Shown piece after piece: positions 23,933-34,426 of a stretch of DNA of 46,875 nt; the stretch's first letter is position 1; every line of letters begins with the position of its first letter. The stretch is taken from contig NZ_QDAH01000045.1 of the NCBI RefSeq assembly GCF_003075415.1, positions 1 to 46,875 of the forward strand, written 5' to 3'. The notes under the pieces were generated by a model. It ran no database searches. It worked only from the letters and a program-made list of their open reading frames with translations, and had not been told where the DNA came from. A program made the translations under genes and the position numbers. The stretch comes from Microvirga sp. KLBC 81. GTDB taxonomy: Bacteria > Pseudomonadota > Alphaproteobacteria > Rhizobiales > Beijerinckiaceae.

Positions 23933-24853
23933 ATGGAAATCTTTGTGCAGCAGCTCATCAACGGGCTGACGCTGGGGTCGATCTACGGCCTCATCGCCAT
24001 CGGTTACACGATGGTCTTCGGTATCATCGGCATGGTGAACTTCGCCCACGGCGACGTCTTCATGCTTTCCGCGTTTGTCGCGCTCATCTTCTTCCTGATC
24101 CTGACGACATGGCTCGGGATCTCATCCATCGCGCTGGCACTTCTCATCGTGCTCATCGTCGCGATGGTGCTCACCTCCCTATGGGGCTGGGCCATCGAGC
24201 GCATCGCCTATCGGCCCCTGCGCGGCTCGTTCCGCCTGGCGCCGCTGATCTCGGCCATCGGCGTCTCGATCTTCCTGGCGAACTTCGTGCAGGTGGCGCA
24301 AGGAGCGCGCAACAAGCCGATCCCGCCCATGGTGCAGGACGTGGTCGTGCTGTTCCAGGGCGAGAGCGGCTACAATGTGGCGATCTCCTACAAGCAGATC
24401 ATCATCATGGCCGTGACTGCGGTGCTGCTGACGATCTTCTGGTATCTTGTCCAGAAGACTTCGCTCGGCCGCGCCCAGCGCGCCTGCGAGCAGGACCGCA
24501 AGATGGCATCGCTTTTGGGCATCAACGTGGACCGCACGATCTCGCTAACCTTCGTGATCGGCGCGGCGCTCGCCTCGGTCGCAGGCACCATGTATCTGCT
24601 CTATTACGGTGTCGTGAGCTTCAACGACGGCTTCGTGCCGGGCGTGAAGGCCTTCACGGCTGCGGTTCTGGGCGGCATCGGCTCGCTCCCGGGCGCGGTT
24701 CTCGGCGGCCTGATCATCGGCCTCATCGAGACCTTCTGGTCCGCTTATTTCTCCATCGAGTACAAGGACGTTGCCGCGTTCTCGATCCTCGCCATCGTTC
24801 TGATCTTCATGCCCTCCGGTATTCTCGGACGGCCTGAGGTCGAGAAGGTTTAA
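23933..24853 (+). CDS. livH: Branched-chain amino acid ABC transporter permease LivH
   Basis: A 306-residue inner-membrane permease with about eight membrane helices. The opening FVQQLINGLTLGSIYGLIAI and GYTMVFGIIGMVNFAHGDVF are LivH hallmarks, as is GVVSFNDGFVPGVKAFTAAV, followed by GGIGSLPGAVLGGLIIGLIE. It forms the translocation path with LivM for Leu, Ile and Val. It is the first gene of the operon, with livM 12 bp downstream. Confidence 0.95.
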   Translation: MEIFVQQLINGLTLGSIYGLIAIGYTMVFGIIGMVNFAHGDVFMLSAFVALIFFLILTTWLGISSIALALLIVLIVAMVLTSLWGWAIERIAYRPLRGSFRLAPLISAIGVSIFLANFVQVAQGARNKPIPPMVQDVVVLFQGESGYNVAISYKQIIIMAVTAVLLTIFWYLVQKTSLGRAQRACEQDRKMASLLGINVDRTISLTFVIGAALASVAGTMYLLYYGVVSFNDGFVPGVKAFTAAVLGGIGSLPGAVLGGLIIGLIETFWSAYFSIEYKDVAAFSILAIVLIFMPSGILGRPEVEKV

Positions 24854-24865
24854 GGAGCAACGAGC

Positions 24866-26278
24866 ATGAACGCTCCTTCCATTACGACAACGGCGCAGAC
24901 GAATGCGGTCACCCGCCGCTTCGATCTCGCCGCTGCTCTGAAAGACTCCGCCAAGTCGGCCCTGATCACCTTGGGTCTCTCGATCCCGATCCTCTCCTAC
25001 AAGACGGAGCAGAGCGGCGCAGACCTGTTCCTCAGCCAGCGCTGGGGCCTGGTCGCCATCATGTGCGCCCTGGTCTTCGGCCTGCGTCTCTTCCTTCACG
25101 CCTTCACGGCGACGAAGGCCTATCGCCAGGCCACGCCCAGCGCCCATCAGGCGACCGAACCGGTTCATGCGGAGCCGAGCGCGTTCCAGCATGTGTCCAA
25201 GTTCGCTCTTCCGTTCTTCCTGGGGAGTGCGCTCGCCTTCCCGTTCCTGATCGTTCTGATTCAGGGCGGCCTCAGCGAGTCCCGTTACTGGATCGATCTT
25301 GGCGTTCTGATCCTCACCTACGTGATGCTCGGATGGGGCCTCAACATCGTGGTGGGCCTCGCGGGCCTGCTCGATCTCGGCTACGTCGCGTTCTACGCGG
25401 TCGGCGCCTATTCCTACGCCCTGCTCTCGACCACGTTCGGCCTGTCGTTCTGGATCTGCCTGCCGCTGGCCGGCATCCTGGCCGCCATGTGGGGGATCAT
25501 CCTGGGCTTCCCGGTGCTGCGCCTGCGCGGCGACTATCTCGCGATCGTGACCCTCGCCTTCGGCGAGATCATCCGCCTCGTTCTCATCAACTGGGTGGAC
25601 TTGACGGGCGGCGGCGCCGGCATCTCCTCGATCCCACGCGCGACCTTCTTCGGCATTCCGTTCACGAATAGCGAAGACGGATTCGCGAGCACCTTCGGGC
25701 TTGAGTTCAACACCATGCACCGGGGTGTCTTCCTCTACTACCTCATCCTGGCACTGGCTCTGCTCACCAACTTCGTCACCATGCGCCTTCGCAAGCTGCC
25801 GGTCGGCCGTGCCTGGGAAGCGCTGCGCGAGGACGAAATCGCCTGCCGTTCGCTCGGCATCAACACCACGAACACCAAGCTCACGGCCTTCGCGCTCGGC
25901 GCCATGTTCGGCGGCTTTGCCGGCTCGTTCTTCGCGGTCCGCCAGGGCTTCGTCTCTCCGGAAAGCTTCAACTTCCTGGAATCGGCCATCATCCTGGCCA
26001 TCGTGGTGCTCGGCGGCATGGGCTCCCAGATCGGCGTGGCGATTGCCGCCATCGTGCTGGTCGGCGGCCCCGAGATCCTGCGTAACCTGACCTTCCTCCA
26101 GGCCGTGTTCGGCTCGGGCTTCGACCCGAACGAATACCGCCTGCTGCTCTTCGGCATCGGCATGGTGGCGATGATGGTCTGGCGTCCGCGTGGACTGATC
26201 TCGGAACGTGAACCCTCGGTGATCTTGAAAGAGCGCAAGGCCATTTCCGGCTCGCTCGTGAAGGAAGGACACGGCTAA
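24866..26278 (+). CDS. livM: Branched-chain amino acid ABC transporter permease LivM (long N-terminus)
   Basis: A 470-residue permease. The LivM core begins about residue 140 ([40 protein letters not shown]) and includes [19 protein letters not shown] and [20 protein letters not shown]. Ahead of it are about 140 residues with two extra hydrophobic segments (35-47 and 55-75) and a hydrophilic linker. This is longer than typical 300-430 residue LivM. The stop overlaps the livG start by one base (TAATG). Confidence 0.94.
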   Translation: MNAPSITTTAQTNAVTRRFDLAAALKDSAKSALITLGLSIPILSYKTEQSGADLFLSQRWGLVAIMCALVFGLRLFLHAFTATKAYRQATPSAHQATEPVHAEPSAFQHVSKFALPFFLGSALAFPFLIVLIQGGLSESRYWIDLGVLILTYVMLGWGLNIVVGLAGLLDLGYVAFYAVGAYSYALLSTTFGLSFWICLPLAGILAAMWGIILGFPVLRLRGDYLAIVTLAFGEIIRLVLINWVDLTGGGAGISSIPRATFFGIPFTNSEDGFASTFGLEFNTMHRGVFLYYLILALALLTNFVTMRLRKLPVGRAWEALREDEIACRSLGINTTNTKLTAFALGAMFGGFAGSFFAVRQGFVSPESFNFLESAIILAIVVLGGMGSQIGVAIAAIVLVGGPEILRNLTFLQAVFGSGFDPNEYRLLLFGIGMVAMMVWRPRGLISEREPSVILKERKAISGSLVKEGHG

Positions 26279-27119
26279 TGCGTTGGCTGCAGGATCCCAT
26301 CCTCGACGTACAGCATCTCACGATGCGCTTCGGCGGCCTCGTTGCCGTCAACGACCTCTCCTTCCAGGCCGGGCGCGGCGACATCACCGCGCTCATCGGC
26401 CCGAACGGCGCGGGCAAGACTACGGTCTTCAACTGCATCACCGGCTTCTACAAGCCGACTGAAGGCATGATCGCTCTGCGTAAGCCGGACGGATCGCACC
26501 TGCTGCTGGAGAGGCTCCCGGGCTTCGACATCAACTGGAAGGCCAAGGTCGCCCGCACCTTCCAGAACATCCGCCTGTTCTCCGGCATGACCGTGCTCGA
26601 GAACCTGCTGGTGGCCCAGCACAACCCGCTCATGATCGCCTCGGGCTTCACCTTCCTCGGCGTCCTCGGGCTCGGCGGCTACCGCAAGGCCGAGAAGGAG
26701 GCCATCGAGAAGGCCAAGTTCTGGCTCGCGAAGACCCGCCTCATCGACCGCGCCGACGACCCGGCCGGCGACCTTCCCTACGGCGACCAGCGCCGTCTGG
26801 AGATCGCCCGCGCCATGTGCACGGATCCGCTCCTGCTCTGCCTCGACGAGCCGGCGGCGGGCCTCAACCCGCGCGAGTCGCTGGAGCTGAACCAGCTGCT
26901 GCTCTCGATCCGCAAGGATCACGGCACCTCGATCCTCCTGATCGAACACGACATGTCCGTGGTCATGGAGATCTCGGATCACGTGGTGGTGCTCGATTAC
27001 GGCACGAAGATCTCGGACGGCACGCCCTCCGAGGTGCGCAATGATCCCAAGGTCATCGCCGCCTATCTCGGCGTGGCGGATGAAGAAGAGGTGCAGCAAG
27101 TCGTAGCGGAGATCGGCGC

Positions 27120-27123
<4 letters not shown>
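26278..27123 (+). CDS. livG: Branched-chain amino acid ABC transporter ATPase LivG
   Basis: A 281-residue ATP-binding subunit. Walker A is GPNGAGKTT (41-49), the signature is LPYGDQRRLEIARAM as usual for LivG, and Walker B is LLLCLDEPAAGL with the following H-loop in IEHDMSVVM. It pairs with LivF to power import. The stop overlaps the livF ATG by four bases (ATGA), indicating translational coupling. Confidence 0.95.
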
Positions 27124-27886
<763 letters not shown>

Positions 27887-27887
<1 letters not shown>

Positions 27888-28249
27888 TGCAGGGTATCCT
27901 TTACGAAGAGCCCTCGATCTGGCTCTTCCTCCTCATCACCGTGATCATGGGCGGCTGGGGGGCCTGGATGACCGGCCGGGCCATCGCCATCACCTGGCGC
28001 CCGTACTGGAATCTGATCCTGTATCTCTTCATCCTCGGCGCAGCCGTCCGGTTCATTCACTTCGCGCTGTTCGGGGGCACCCTGCTCTCGGTTCACTACT
28101 ACGCAGTGGACACGATCGTGATGCTGATCATCGGCTCCCTCGGGTTCCAGTACACCCGGGCCCGGCAGATGACCACGCAGTACCGCTGGCTCTACGAGCG
28201 GAGCGGCCCGTTTTCCTGGCGGGAAAAGGCTTCTGCTACAAAGGGCTAA
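27887..28249 (+). CDS. Small membrane protein of the liv operon (DUF6867-like)
   Basis: A 120-residue protein with three predicted membrane helices (about 10-31 WLFLLITVIMGGWGAWMTGR, 40-60 NLILYLFILGAAVRFIHFAL, 72-92). Its translation is coupled to livF by a one-base overlap. I recall a conserved alphaproteobacterial family (DUF6867) in exactly this position. It is probably an accessory subunit or assembly factor of the transporter, which is inference from position alone. Confidence 0.75.
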
Positions 28250-28306
28250 GTCCAATAAATTCCCAGGTGACATCCGCTTAAAAACCAGCATGATGTTACC
28301 TTGGAT

Positions 28307-28348
28307 GACGGGTTCCCCGTCAAACCGGCCCCACGAGGAAGAGGGGCC
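28307..28348 (+). promoter_or_regulatory. Twin hairpins between the permease operon and livK
   Basis: GACGGG (28307-28312) pairs with CCCGTC (28316-28321) with a 3-nt loop, and GGCCCC (28327-28332) pairs with GGGGCC (28343-28348). No T-run follows. Such hairpins before a binding-protein gene often mark an mRNA processing or stability point, allowing livK to exceed the membrane subunits. A separate livK promoter in the 126-bp gap is also possible. Confidence 0.4.
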
Positions 28349-28375
28349 CATAAAACCACCCAGAGGAGTGACCTC

Positions 28376-29503
28376 ATGAAAAAAATGCTGTTGACCGGCG
28401 TGGCGCTTGGTCTTGGCCTCGCCTTCTCCAGCGCAGCCAGCGCGCAGATCAAGATCGGCGTTGCAGGCCCCATCACCGGCCCGAACGCGGCTTTCGGCGC
28501 TCAGCTGAAGAACGGCGTCGAGCAGGCTGTCGAGGACATCAATGCCGCTGGCGGCATCAATGGCCAGAAGCTCCAGGTCGTGATCGGCGACGACGTGTCC
28601 GATCCGAAGCAGGGCGTGTCCGTTGCCAACAAGTTCGCCGCTGAAGGTGTGAAGATGGTCGTCGGCCACTTCAACTCCGGTGTCTCGATCCCGGCCTCGG
28701 AAGTCTATCAGGAAGCCGGCATCGTCCAGATCACCCCCGCCTCCACGAACCCGAAGTTCACTGAGCGCGGCATGTGGAACACCTTCCGTACCTGCGGTCG
28801 CGACGACCAGCAGGGCGCCGTTGCCGGCGGCTATCTCGCCGACAAGTTCAAGGGCAAGAAGGTCGCTATCGTCCACGACAAGACCCCCTACGGTAAGGGC
28901 CTTGCCGACGAGACCCAGAAGGCCATGAACGGCAAGGGCCTCAAGGAAGTCGTCTACGAAGGCATCAACCCGGGCGAGAAGGACTATTCCGCTCTCGTGT
29001 CGAAGCTGAAGCAGGCCGGCGTTGACGTCGTCTATTTCGGCGGTCTCCACACGGAAGCCGGCCTCATCATCCGCCAGATGCGCGACCAGGGCCTCAACGC
29101 CCCGATGATGTCGGGTGACGGCATCGTGTCGGCCGAGTTCACCTCGATCGCCGGCCCGGGCGCCGAAGGCACCCTGATGACCTTCTCGCCGGATCCGCGC
29201 AAGAACCCGAACGCGAAGGACGCAGTGGCCAAGTTCAAGGCCAAGAACTTCGAGCCTGAAGCCTATACCCTCTACAGCTACGCCGCGGCCCAGATCCTGG
29301 TCGAGGCCGCCAAGCAGGCGGGTAGCACGGACGGCAAGAAGATGGCTGACATCATGAAGGCCGGTAAGCCGTTCAAGACCGTCATCGGCGATATCTCCTA
29401 CGACAAGAAGGGCGACATCACCCGTCCGGACTACATCATGTACGTCTGGAAGAAGGGTGCCGACGGCAAGATCGACTATTCCGGCAACGAGCTTGGCATG
29501 TAA
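28376..29503 (+). CDS. livK: Branched-chain amino acid ABC transporter substrate-binding protein LivK
   Basis: A 375-residue periplasmic binding protein (peripla_BP_6 family). The signal peptide is MKKMLLTGVALGLGLAFSSA then ASA, and the mature protein starts QIKIGVAGPITGPNAAFGAQ. Ligand-site regions include PASTNPKFTERGMWNTFRTC and YFGGLHTEAGLIIRQM. I chose the ATG at 28376 behind AGAGGAG, not the TTG at 28301. Last gene of the liv operon, followed by a strong terminator. Confidence 0.95.
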   Translation: MKKMLLTGVALGLGLAFSSAASAQIKIGVAGPITGPNAAFGAQLKNGVEQAVEDINAAGGINGQKLQVVIGDDVSDPKQGVSVANKFAAEGVKMVVGHFNSGVSIPASEVYQEAGIVQITPASTNPKFTERGMWNTFRTCGRDDQQGAVAGGYLADKFKGKKVAIVHDKTPYGKGLADETQKAMNGKGLKEVVYEGINPGEKDYSALVSKLKQAGVDVVYFGGLHTEAGLIIRQMRDQGLNAPMMSGDGIVSAEFTSIAGPGAEGTLMTFSPDPRKNPNAKDAVAKFKAKNFEPEAYTLYSYAAAQILVEAAKQAGSTDGKKMADIMKAGKPFKTVIGDISYDKKGDITRPDYIMYVWKKGADGKIDYSGNELGM

Positions 29504-29530
29504 TCGATCGGCCTAAAGCCGAACGAACAG

Positions 29531-29560
29531 ACCCGCCCTGGCAACAGGGCGGGTTTTTTC
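29531..29560 (+). terminator. liv operon terminator
   Basis: ACCCGCCCTG (29531-29540), loop GCAA, CAGGGCGGGT (29545-29554), then TTTTTTC. It is a classic Rho-independent terminator 28 bp after livK. Confidence 0.92.
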
Positions 29561-29639
29561 ATGAAATCCCTTGAGCGAAGCCGATTGCCGCTATGCCCGC
29601 GCTCTTCGCCGCCGCAGGCCATCAGGTGATAGCCTGATC

Positions 29640-30107
29640 TCAGGCGCGCTCGATGCGGGCGGCAAAGCAGCCCCGGCGTGCGAAATGCGCATCCACGTGA
29701 GCCACCTGCGGATCGGCCAGGAAGCGCCCGATCACCTCGACCACAGTCTCACCCTCAGCCACCTCAGCATCGACGATCAGGGCCGCAGCATCATAGGCGC
29801 GGAGGGACAAGAGCCGGTTCTTCAGGATGGGCGCAAGCTCGCCGAGATAATGGCCCGTCGTGGCCGAGCGGCTGACGAAGATCGGCCCGCTGGCGCGATA
29901 AGGCGACGAGGGCGCAGGCTGGTGAACATGGTTGACGAGCAGCAGCTCCTTGCCCACCGGGACACGGGTCAGCGAGACCCGGCAGGGATAGGCATCGGCC
30001 TCGTCCGCATAGACCCGCTGGGCACCAATGGACTCAAGGTCCTTGTCGCTGAGCCGGAAAAGAGGGGCAAAGGCTTCTGCCTCAAGGCCGCGAATTTGAA
30101 ACGTCAT
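29640..30107 (-). CDS. DUF1203 domain protein
   Basis: A 155-residue cytosolic protein of the DUF1203 family. Segments MTFQIRGLEAEAFAPLF, YPCRVSLTRVPVGKELLLVN, PYRASGPIFVSR and VDAHFARRGCFAARIER match what I recall of the family. Function unknown. The start is the ATG behind AGGGAGA. The longer version to 30134 lacks a ribosome binding site. It converges with livK and follows ccdA on the same strand with a 72-bp gap. Confidence 0.8.
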   Translation of the reverse strand: MTFQIRGLEAEAFAPLFRLSDKDLESIGAQRVYADEADAYPCRVSLTRVPVGKELLLVNHVHQPAPSSPYRASGPIFVSRSATTGHYLGELAPILKNRLLSLRAYDAAALIVDAEVAEGETVVEVIGRFLADPQVAHVDAHFARRGCFAARIERA

Positions 30108-30179
30108 GGATGGTCTCCCTGTCGAGACCATCACTCTGCAACCTCAGAAGCGGGAGAACGACCCGATTCCTGTGCTGCC

Positions 30180-30908
30180 CTACCCTAGCTTGCCGAGAAC
30201 CGGGAATGTCTCAAGCAGCCAGAAGGACATGTTGGTGATCCACCCTGTGAGAAAGGCGATGCCGGTGAGGATCAGCAGAACGCCCATGGTCTTCTCGACC
30301 AGGCCAAAGCGGGAGCGCATGCGCTTCATGAGGGCGACGAAGGGCTTCATGGCGAAGGCCGCAAGCAGGAAGGGAATGCCGAGGCCTGCCGAATAGGCTG
30401 CGAGCAGCATGGCGCCGTAGGAGACGCTGTCCTCCGATCCCGCCACCGCCAGAATCGCCGCGAGCACCGGGCCGATGCAGGGTGTCCAGCCGAAGGCGAA
30501 GGCAAGGCCCATCACATAGGCGCCCCACAGGCCGATGGGTTTCTCCACATGGAAGCGCGCCTCCCGGTGGAGGAAATGGAGCCTGAAGACGCCTAAGAAA
30601 TGCACGCCCATGATGATGATGGCGATGCCCGCAATCGTACTCAGGACATCAAGGTACTGCCGGATTACCTGGCCCAGGGCCGAAGCGGTCGCGCCCAGCA
30701 GCACGAACACGGTCGCAAAGCCTGCCACGAAGAGCAAAGCTGCCAGCATCGCACGACGGCGCACGGCCCGATCATCCCCGGCGTGCAGCTGGTCGAAGGT
30801 CGTGCCTGCGAGAAACGACAGGTATGGCGGGACCAACGGCAGGACACAGGGGCTCAAGAAGCTGATGAGGCCGCCGAGAGCCGCGGCAGGAAAGGAAACG
30901 CTGAGCAT
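30180..30908 (-). CDS. ccdA: Cytochrome c biogenesis protein CcdA
   Basis: A 242-residue inner-membrane thiol-disulfide transporter with six predicted helices. The two redox Cys are Cys21 in ISFLSPCVLPLVPPYLSF and the Cys in FGWTPCIGPVLAAILA. CcdA carries electrons from cytosolic thioredoxin to periplasmic thioredoxin-like proteins for cytochrome c maturation. I chose the ATG at 30908 (AAGG upstream), because the in-frame extension to 30956 is basic and unlike the family. Confidence 0.92.
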   Translation of the reverse strand: MLSVSFPAAALGGLISFLSPCVLPLVPPYLSFLAGTTFDQLHAGDDRAVRRRAMLAALLFVAGFATVFVLLGATASALGQVIRQYLDVLSTIAGIAIIIMGVHFLGVFRLHFLHREARFHVEKPIGLWGAYVMGLAFAFGWTPCIGPVLAAILAVAGSEDSVSYGAMLLAAYSAGLGIPFLLAAFAMKPFVALMKRMRSRFGLVEKTMGVLLILTGIAFLTGWITNMSFWLLETFPVLGKLG

Positions 30909-31002
30909 GAGGCCTTCTAGCCTTTTCCGGCTTCTTGAGAAAGCTGGTGGATGCAAGGCTCGCCTGCTTGTGAAGCCGGCGCTTTTGCGGTTGCCTTAAG
31001 GG

Positions 31003-32028
31003 ATGACAGCTTTGCGCAATCTCATCACCGATGTGGCAGGCCTTCGGGTCGGCAATGCCCACGACCCGGAACTCGGCTCCGGGGTCACGGCCGTTCTGTT
31101 CGACGAGCCTGCGGTCGCTTCCTATGCCGTGAATGGCGGAGCTCCCGGAACGCGCGACACGGACCTGCTGGAGCCGGACAAGGTCGTGCCGGGCGTCAAT
31201 GCCATCGTCCTCTCAGGCGGCTCGGCCTATGGTCTCGATGCAGCAGGCGGCGTGCAGGCCTTCCTGCGGGAAAAGGGCATCGGTTTTGCCGTGGGTCCTG
31301 CCCTCGTTCCCCTGGTGCCTCAAGCCATCACCTTCGATCTCCTCAACGGCGGCAACAAGGAATGGGGTCGCTATCCGCCCTATCGCGAGCTGGGCTACGA
31401 GGCCGCCAAGGCCGCCGGTCTCGACTTCGCGCTCGGCACGGCGGGCGGCGGCTATGGGGCGACAACGGTCGATCTGAAGGGAGGCCTCGGCTCGGCGAGC
31501 GCGGTGACGAGCGCAGGCCACACGGTCGGCGCGCTGGTCATCGTCAACGCACTGGCCTCCACCCTGGTCGGAGACGGGCCGCATTTCTGGGCAGGAGCCT
31601 ATGAGGAGGCCCAAGAGTTCGGAGGCTTAGGGCTGCCGAGTCGGATCACGCCCGAGATGCGCAAGCTCAACTGGAAAGGCCGCGCTCAGGAGGCCGCGCC
31701 GCCCATCTCCACAACCATCGCGCTCGTCGCCACGGACGCCGTGCTGACCAAGGCGCAAGCCAAGCGGCTGGCTGTCATTTCCCATGACGGCCACGCGAAG
31801 GGCCTGCGCTTCGCCCACGCCCTTTACGACGGAGATACGGTCTTTGCCGCCGCGACAGGCAAGAAGCCCCTGAAGGATGAGGCGGCGGACTTCATCGAGA
31901 TCGGCGCTCTCGCGGGCGATTGCCTGGCCCGTGCCATCGCACGCGGCGTCTACGAGGCCACCGCCCTGCCCTTCCCTGGCGCGCAAGCAGCGTGGAAGGA
32001 CAGGTTCGGCGGGCTGGTCAAAGGCTAG
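31003..32028 (+). CDS. P1 family (DmpA/NylC-type) N-terminal nucleophile peptidase
   Basis: A 341-residue protein of the DmpA/peptidase S58 family. The conserved TDVAGLRVGNAHDPELGSGV, VVPGVNAIVLSGGSAYGLDA, and the self-processing region STTIALVATDAVLTKAQAKR are visible. Family members are self-cleaving aminopeptidases or amide hydrolases (such as DmpA and nylon-oligomer hydrolase). The substrate here is unknown. Divergent from ccdA with a 94-bp gap. Confidence 0.85.
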   Translation: MTALRNLITDVAGLRVGNAHDPELGSGVTAVLFDEPAVASYAVNGGAPGTRDTDLLEPDKVVPGVNAIVLSGGSAYGLDAAGGVQAFLREKGIGFAVGPALVPLVPQAITFDLLNGGNKEWGRYPPYRELGYEAAKAAGLDFALGTAGGGYGATTVDLKGGLGSASAVTSAGHTVGALVIVNALASTLVGDGPHFWAGAYEEAQEFGGLGLPSRITPEMRKLNWKGRAQEAAPPISTTIALVATDAVLTKAQAKRLAVISHDGHAKGLRFAHALYDGDTVFAAATGKKPLKDEAADFIEIGALAGDCLARAIARGVYEATALPFPGAQAAWKDRFGGLVKG

Positions 32029-32065
32029 GACGCCTTCGCGCACTAAAGTGCTGAAACCATCCTCC

Positions 32066-32157
32066 ATGTCATCACCGGCCCTGTGCCGGTGATCTCGATG
32101 AAAAGGGCACAGTGCTTCTCAAAATCGAGATGGCCGGGACGAGCCCGGCCATGACGA
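32066..32157. repeat. Rhizobiales-type intergenic palindrome (GTCATCACCGGCC family)
   Basis: Two hairpins, ATCACCGGC/GCCGGTGAT (32071-32079 with 32085-32093) and TGGCCGGG/CCCGGCCA (32131-32138 with 32144-32151), bounded by TGTCAT and ATGAC. I recall very similar elements between convergent genes across Rhizobiales. It separates the convergent P1 peptidase and D-amino-acid dehydrogenase genes and could act as a bidirectional terminator. Confidence 0.7.
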
Positions 32158-32178
32158 GAAAATCCAGGATTGGAAGGC

Positions 32179-33420
32179 TCAGAAGCGTTCAACCCGATAC
32201 GGCTTCGGATCGACCATCGGCGTCTCGCCCGTGATCATCTCGGCGAGCAGGCGGCCCGTGACGGGACCAAGGGTCAGGCCATGGTGGGCGTGGCCGAAGC
32301 CGAACCACAGGTTCTTGTGGCGAGGAGCCTTGCCGATGATCGGCATCATGTCCGGCGTGCAGGGGCGCATGCCCATCCACGGTTCGGGATCGACGCGCTC
32401 GCCGAGCGGGAAGAATTCCCGGGCGATGGGCTCGGCCCGGTCGAGCTGGACCGGCGTCTTGGGCGCGTCGCGCACGGCGAATTCCGCGCCCGTGGTGAGG
32501 CGGATCCCCTTCTGCATCGGAGCCAGAAAGTAGCCACGGTCGAAGTCGAGGGTCGGCCGGTTCAACACCGCATTGCCCTCGGGCTTGTAGTGCATGTGAT
32601 AACCACGCTTGACGGCGAGCGGCAGGTTATAGCCGAGCCGCTTGGTGACCACGTCGGCCCAGGCGCCGAGCGCCACGACCACGGCGCCAGCCTCCACCGC
32701 CCCCTTCTCGGTCTGGACGCGCCATCCGGTCGAGGTTTCCTCAAGGGTCCGGGCATCGCCGGCAGCCAGCTCGCCTCCAAGGCGCTCGAACAGGCCGACA
32801 TAGCCCATGGTCAGCAGATGGGGATCGGAGACGGAGGCAGGGTCCGTCCAATGGATGCCGCCCTTGGTCTCGACCTTCAGGTGAGGCTCGCGCTCGGCCA
32901 CCCCCTCTGTGTTGAGGGCGTCGAAGTTCACGCCGAAATCGCGCTTCACGTTCTCGGCGTCGCGAAACTGCTCGTCCCTGCTCTTCTCATCACGGAACAC
33001 CTTCAGCCAACCGGTTGGGCGGATGAGGTGCGTGGAACCGGATTCCTCGGCCAATGCCATGTGCTCGGTGACGCTGCGCTCGATGAGCGGCGCGTACATT
33101 CGCGCGATCGCCTTGTGCTGGGCCGGGCGGGAATGCATCCAGTACTGGAGCAGGAAGGGCGCGATCTTGGGAATCGCGCTCCAATGATAATGGGCATCGA
33201 TGTTGTTGTTCAGCGCATAGCGCAGCAACGCGCCGAAATCGTGCGGGAAGCCGTAAGGATAGACGCCTTCCCGCTGGATCAGGCCCGCATTGCCGAAGGA
33301 GGTCTCCTCACCGGGCTTGCGCTTATCGACCAGGAGAACGGAACGGCCGCGTTTCTGCAAATGCACGGCAATCGACACACCGACGATGCCGGCGCCAAGA
33401 ACAACCACATCCTTACGCAT
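32179..33420 (-). CDS. FAD-dependent D-amino-acid dehydrogenase (DadA-like)
   Basis: A 413-residue flavoenzyme of the DAO family. The FAD-binding GXGXXG motif is VVLGAGIVGVSIAVHL at residues 5-20. RKPGEETSFGNAGLIQREGV is the usual DadA block, and the C-terminus has GFGHAHHGLTLGPVTGRLLA. It oxidises D-amino acids to 2-oxo acids and passes electrons to the quinone pool. I chose the ATG at 33420, since the longer in-frame version lacks a Rossmann-proximal start. No alanine racemase is adjacent, so dadA itself is uncertain. Confidence 0.87.
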   Translation of the reverse strand: MRKDVVVLGAGIVGVSIAVHLQKRGRSVLLVDKRKPGEETSFGNAGLIQREGVYPYGFPHDFGALLRYALNNNIDAHYHWSAIPKIAPFLLQYWMHSRPAQHKAIARMYAPLIERSVTEHMALAEESGSTHLIRPTGWLKVFRDEKSRDEQFRDAENVKRDFGVNFDALNTEGVAEREPHLKVETKGGIHWTDPASVSDPHLLTMGYVGLFERLGGELAAGDARTLEETSTGWRVQTEKGAVEAGAVVVALGAWADVVTKRLGYNLPLAVKRGYHMHYKPEGNAVLNRPTLDFDRGYFLAPMQKGIRLTTGAEFAVRDAPKTPVQLDRAEPIAREFFPLGERVDPEPWMGMRPCTPDMMPIIGKAPRHKNLWFGFGHAHHGLTLGPVTGRLLAEMITGETPMVDPKPYRVERF

Positions 33421-33626
33421 GAAGCCCTGCCTGTCCTGTTGTGCTCTCATCGGGAGAGCCAGGGTTTTTGCCCTTTTCAGAACGACTTCTACTCCCGATC
33501 CGGGAGGGCCGTCCACGTCTTTCCAGAGGCAAAAACGCCTCTCCCCAGCCAAGTGGTCTTAGAATGGTTTGGGCGCGGCGCGAATGCCCGTTGCCGTTGG
33601 AGAAAGCGCGTGCTACCGCCGCTTTC

Positions 33627-34298
33627 ATGACACGCCCTCTGCTCATCGCCCCGTCCATTCTCGCCTCCGACTTCTCGAAGCTCGGCGAGGAAATCCGCGC
33701 TGTCGACGCCGCCGGCGCCGACTGGATCCACATCGACGTCATGGACGGCCATTTCGTGCCGAACATCACGATGGGTCCGGACATCGTGAAGGCGATCCGC
33801 CCGCACACGTCGAAAGTCTTCGACGTTCACCTCATGATCGCCCCGGTCGATCCGTATCTCGAAGCCTTCGCCAAGGCGGGCGCGGACATCATCAGCATTC
33901 ATGCGGAGGCCGGCCCTCATCTCCACCGGTCGCTTCAGACCATCCGCAAGCTGGGCAAGAAGGCAGGCATCGTCCTCAATCCGGGCACCCACGAAGCCTC
34001 CATCGAGCCCGTGCTCGACGACCTGGACCTGATCCTCCTGATGACCGTCAATCCCGGCTTCGGCGGGCAGGCCTTCATCCCCTCCGTCTGCCCGAAGCTG
34101 CGGCGCGTCCGGGAAATGGTCGGCAACCGGAACATCGATATCGAAATCGATGGCGGCGTCACCCCCGAAACCGCGCCTCTGGTGGCGGAAGCCGGAGCCA
34201 ACGTCCTGGTGGCGGGCTCCGCTATCTTCAAGGGCGGCCCCTCGGCCTACGCTCCCAACATCGCGGCCATTCGCGAGGCAGCCGCGAAGGCACGATAA
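33627..34298 (+). CDS. rpe: Ribulose-phosphate 3-epimerase
   Basis: A 223-residue TIM-barrel enzyme that interconverts ribulose-5-phosphate and xylulose-5-phosphate in the pentose phosphate and Calvin cycles. The motifs [59 protein letters not shown] and [15 protein letters not shown] contain the catalytic Asp/His metal ligands. I chose the ATG at 33627, which gives the standard length. An in-frame extension upstream is not conserved. Confidence 0.95.
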   Translation: MTRPLLIAPSILASDFSKLGEEIRAVDAAGADWIHIDVMDGHFVPNITMGPDIVKAIRPHTSKVFDVHLMIAPVDPYLEAFAKAGADIISIHAEAGPHLHRSLQTIRKLGKKAGIVLNPGTHEASIEPVLDDLDLILLMTVNPGFGGQAFIPSVCPKLRRVREMVGNRNIDIEIDGGVTPETAPLVAEAGANVLVAGSAIFKGGPSAYAPNIAAIREAAAKAR

Positions 34299-34386
34299 GA
34301 ACAAAGCTATGCGGCGGACAGGATGAACGAAAGCTCTGCCGCTTGGGACGGAGCTCGATCATTCATAGAAATGATTGAGCGTTGAG

Positions 34387-34416
34387 GGGGTGTTGAACGC
34401 ATGGGTTTAACACCCC
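34387..34416. terminator. Bidirectional terminator between rpe and the RTX gene
   Basis: GGGGTGTT (34387-34394) pairs with AACACCCC (34409-34416), extendable inward through a G-U pair. It lies between the convergent rpe and RTX genes. Flanks are not strongly T-rich. Confidence 0.5.
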
Positions 34417-34426
34417 TGTTGGAGCA

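Noticed and set aside
24545..26272. A 575-residue open frame on the minus strand antisense to livM
   Set aside because: Rich in Asp, Glu, Gln and Arg with no motif, as expected for the complement of high-GC membrane-protein codons, and livM is certain.
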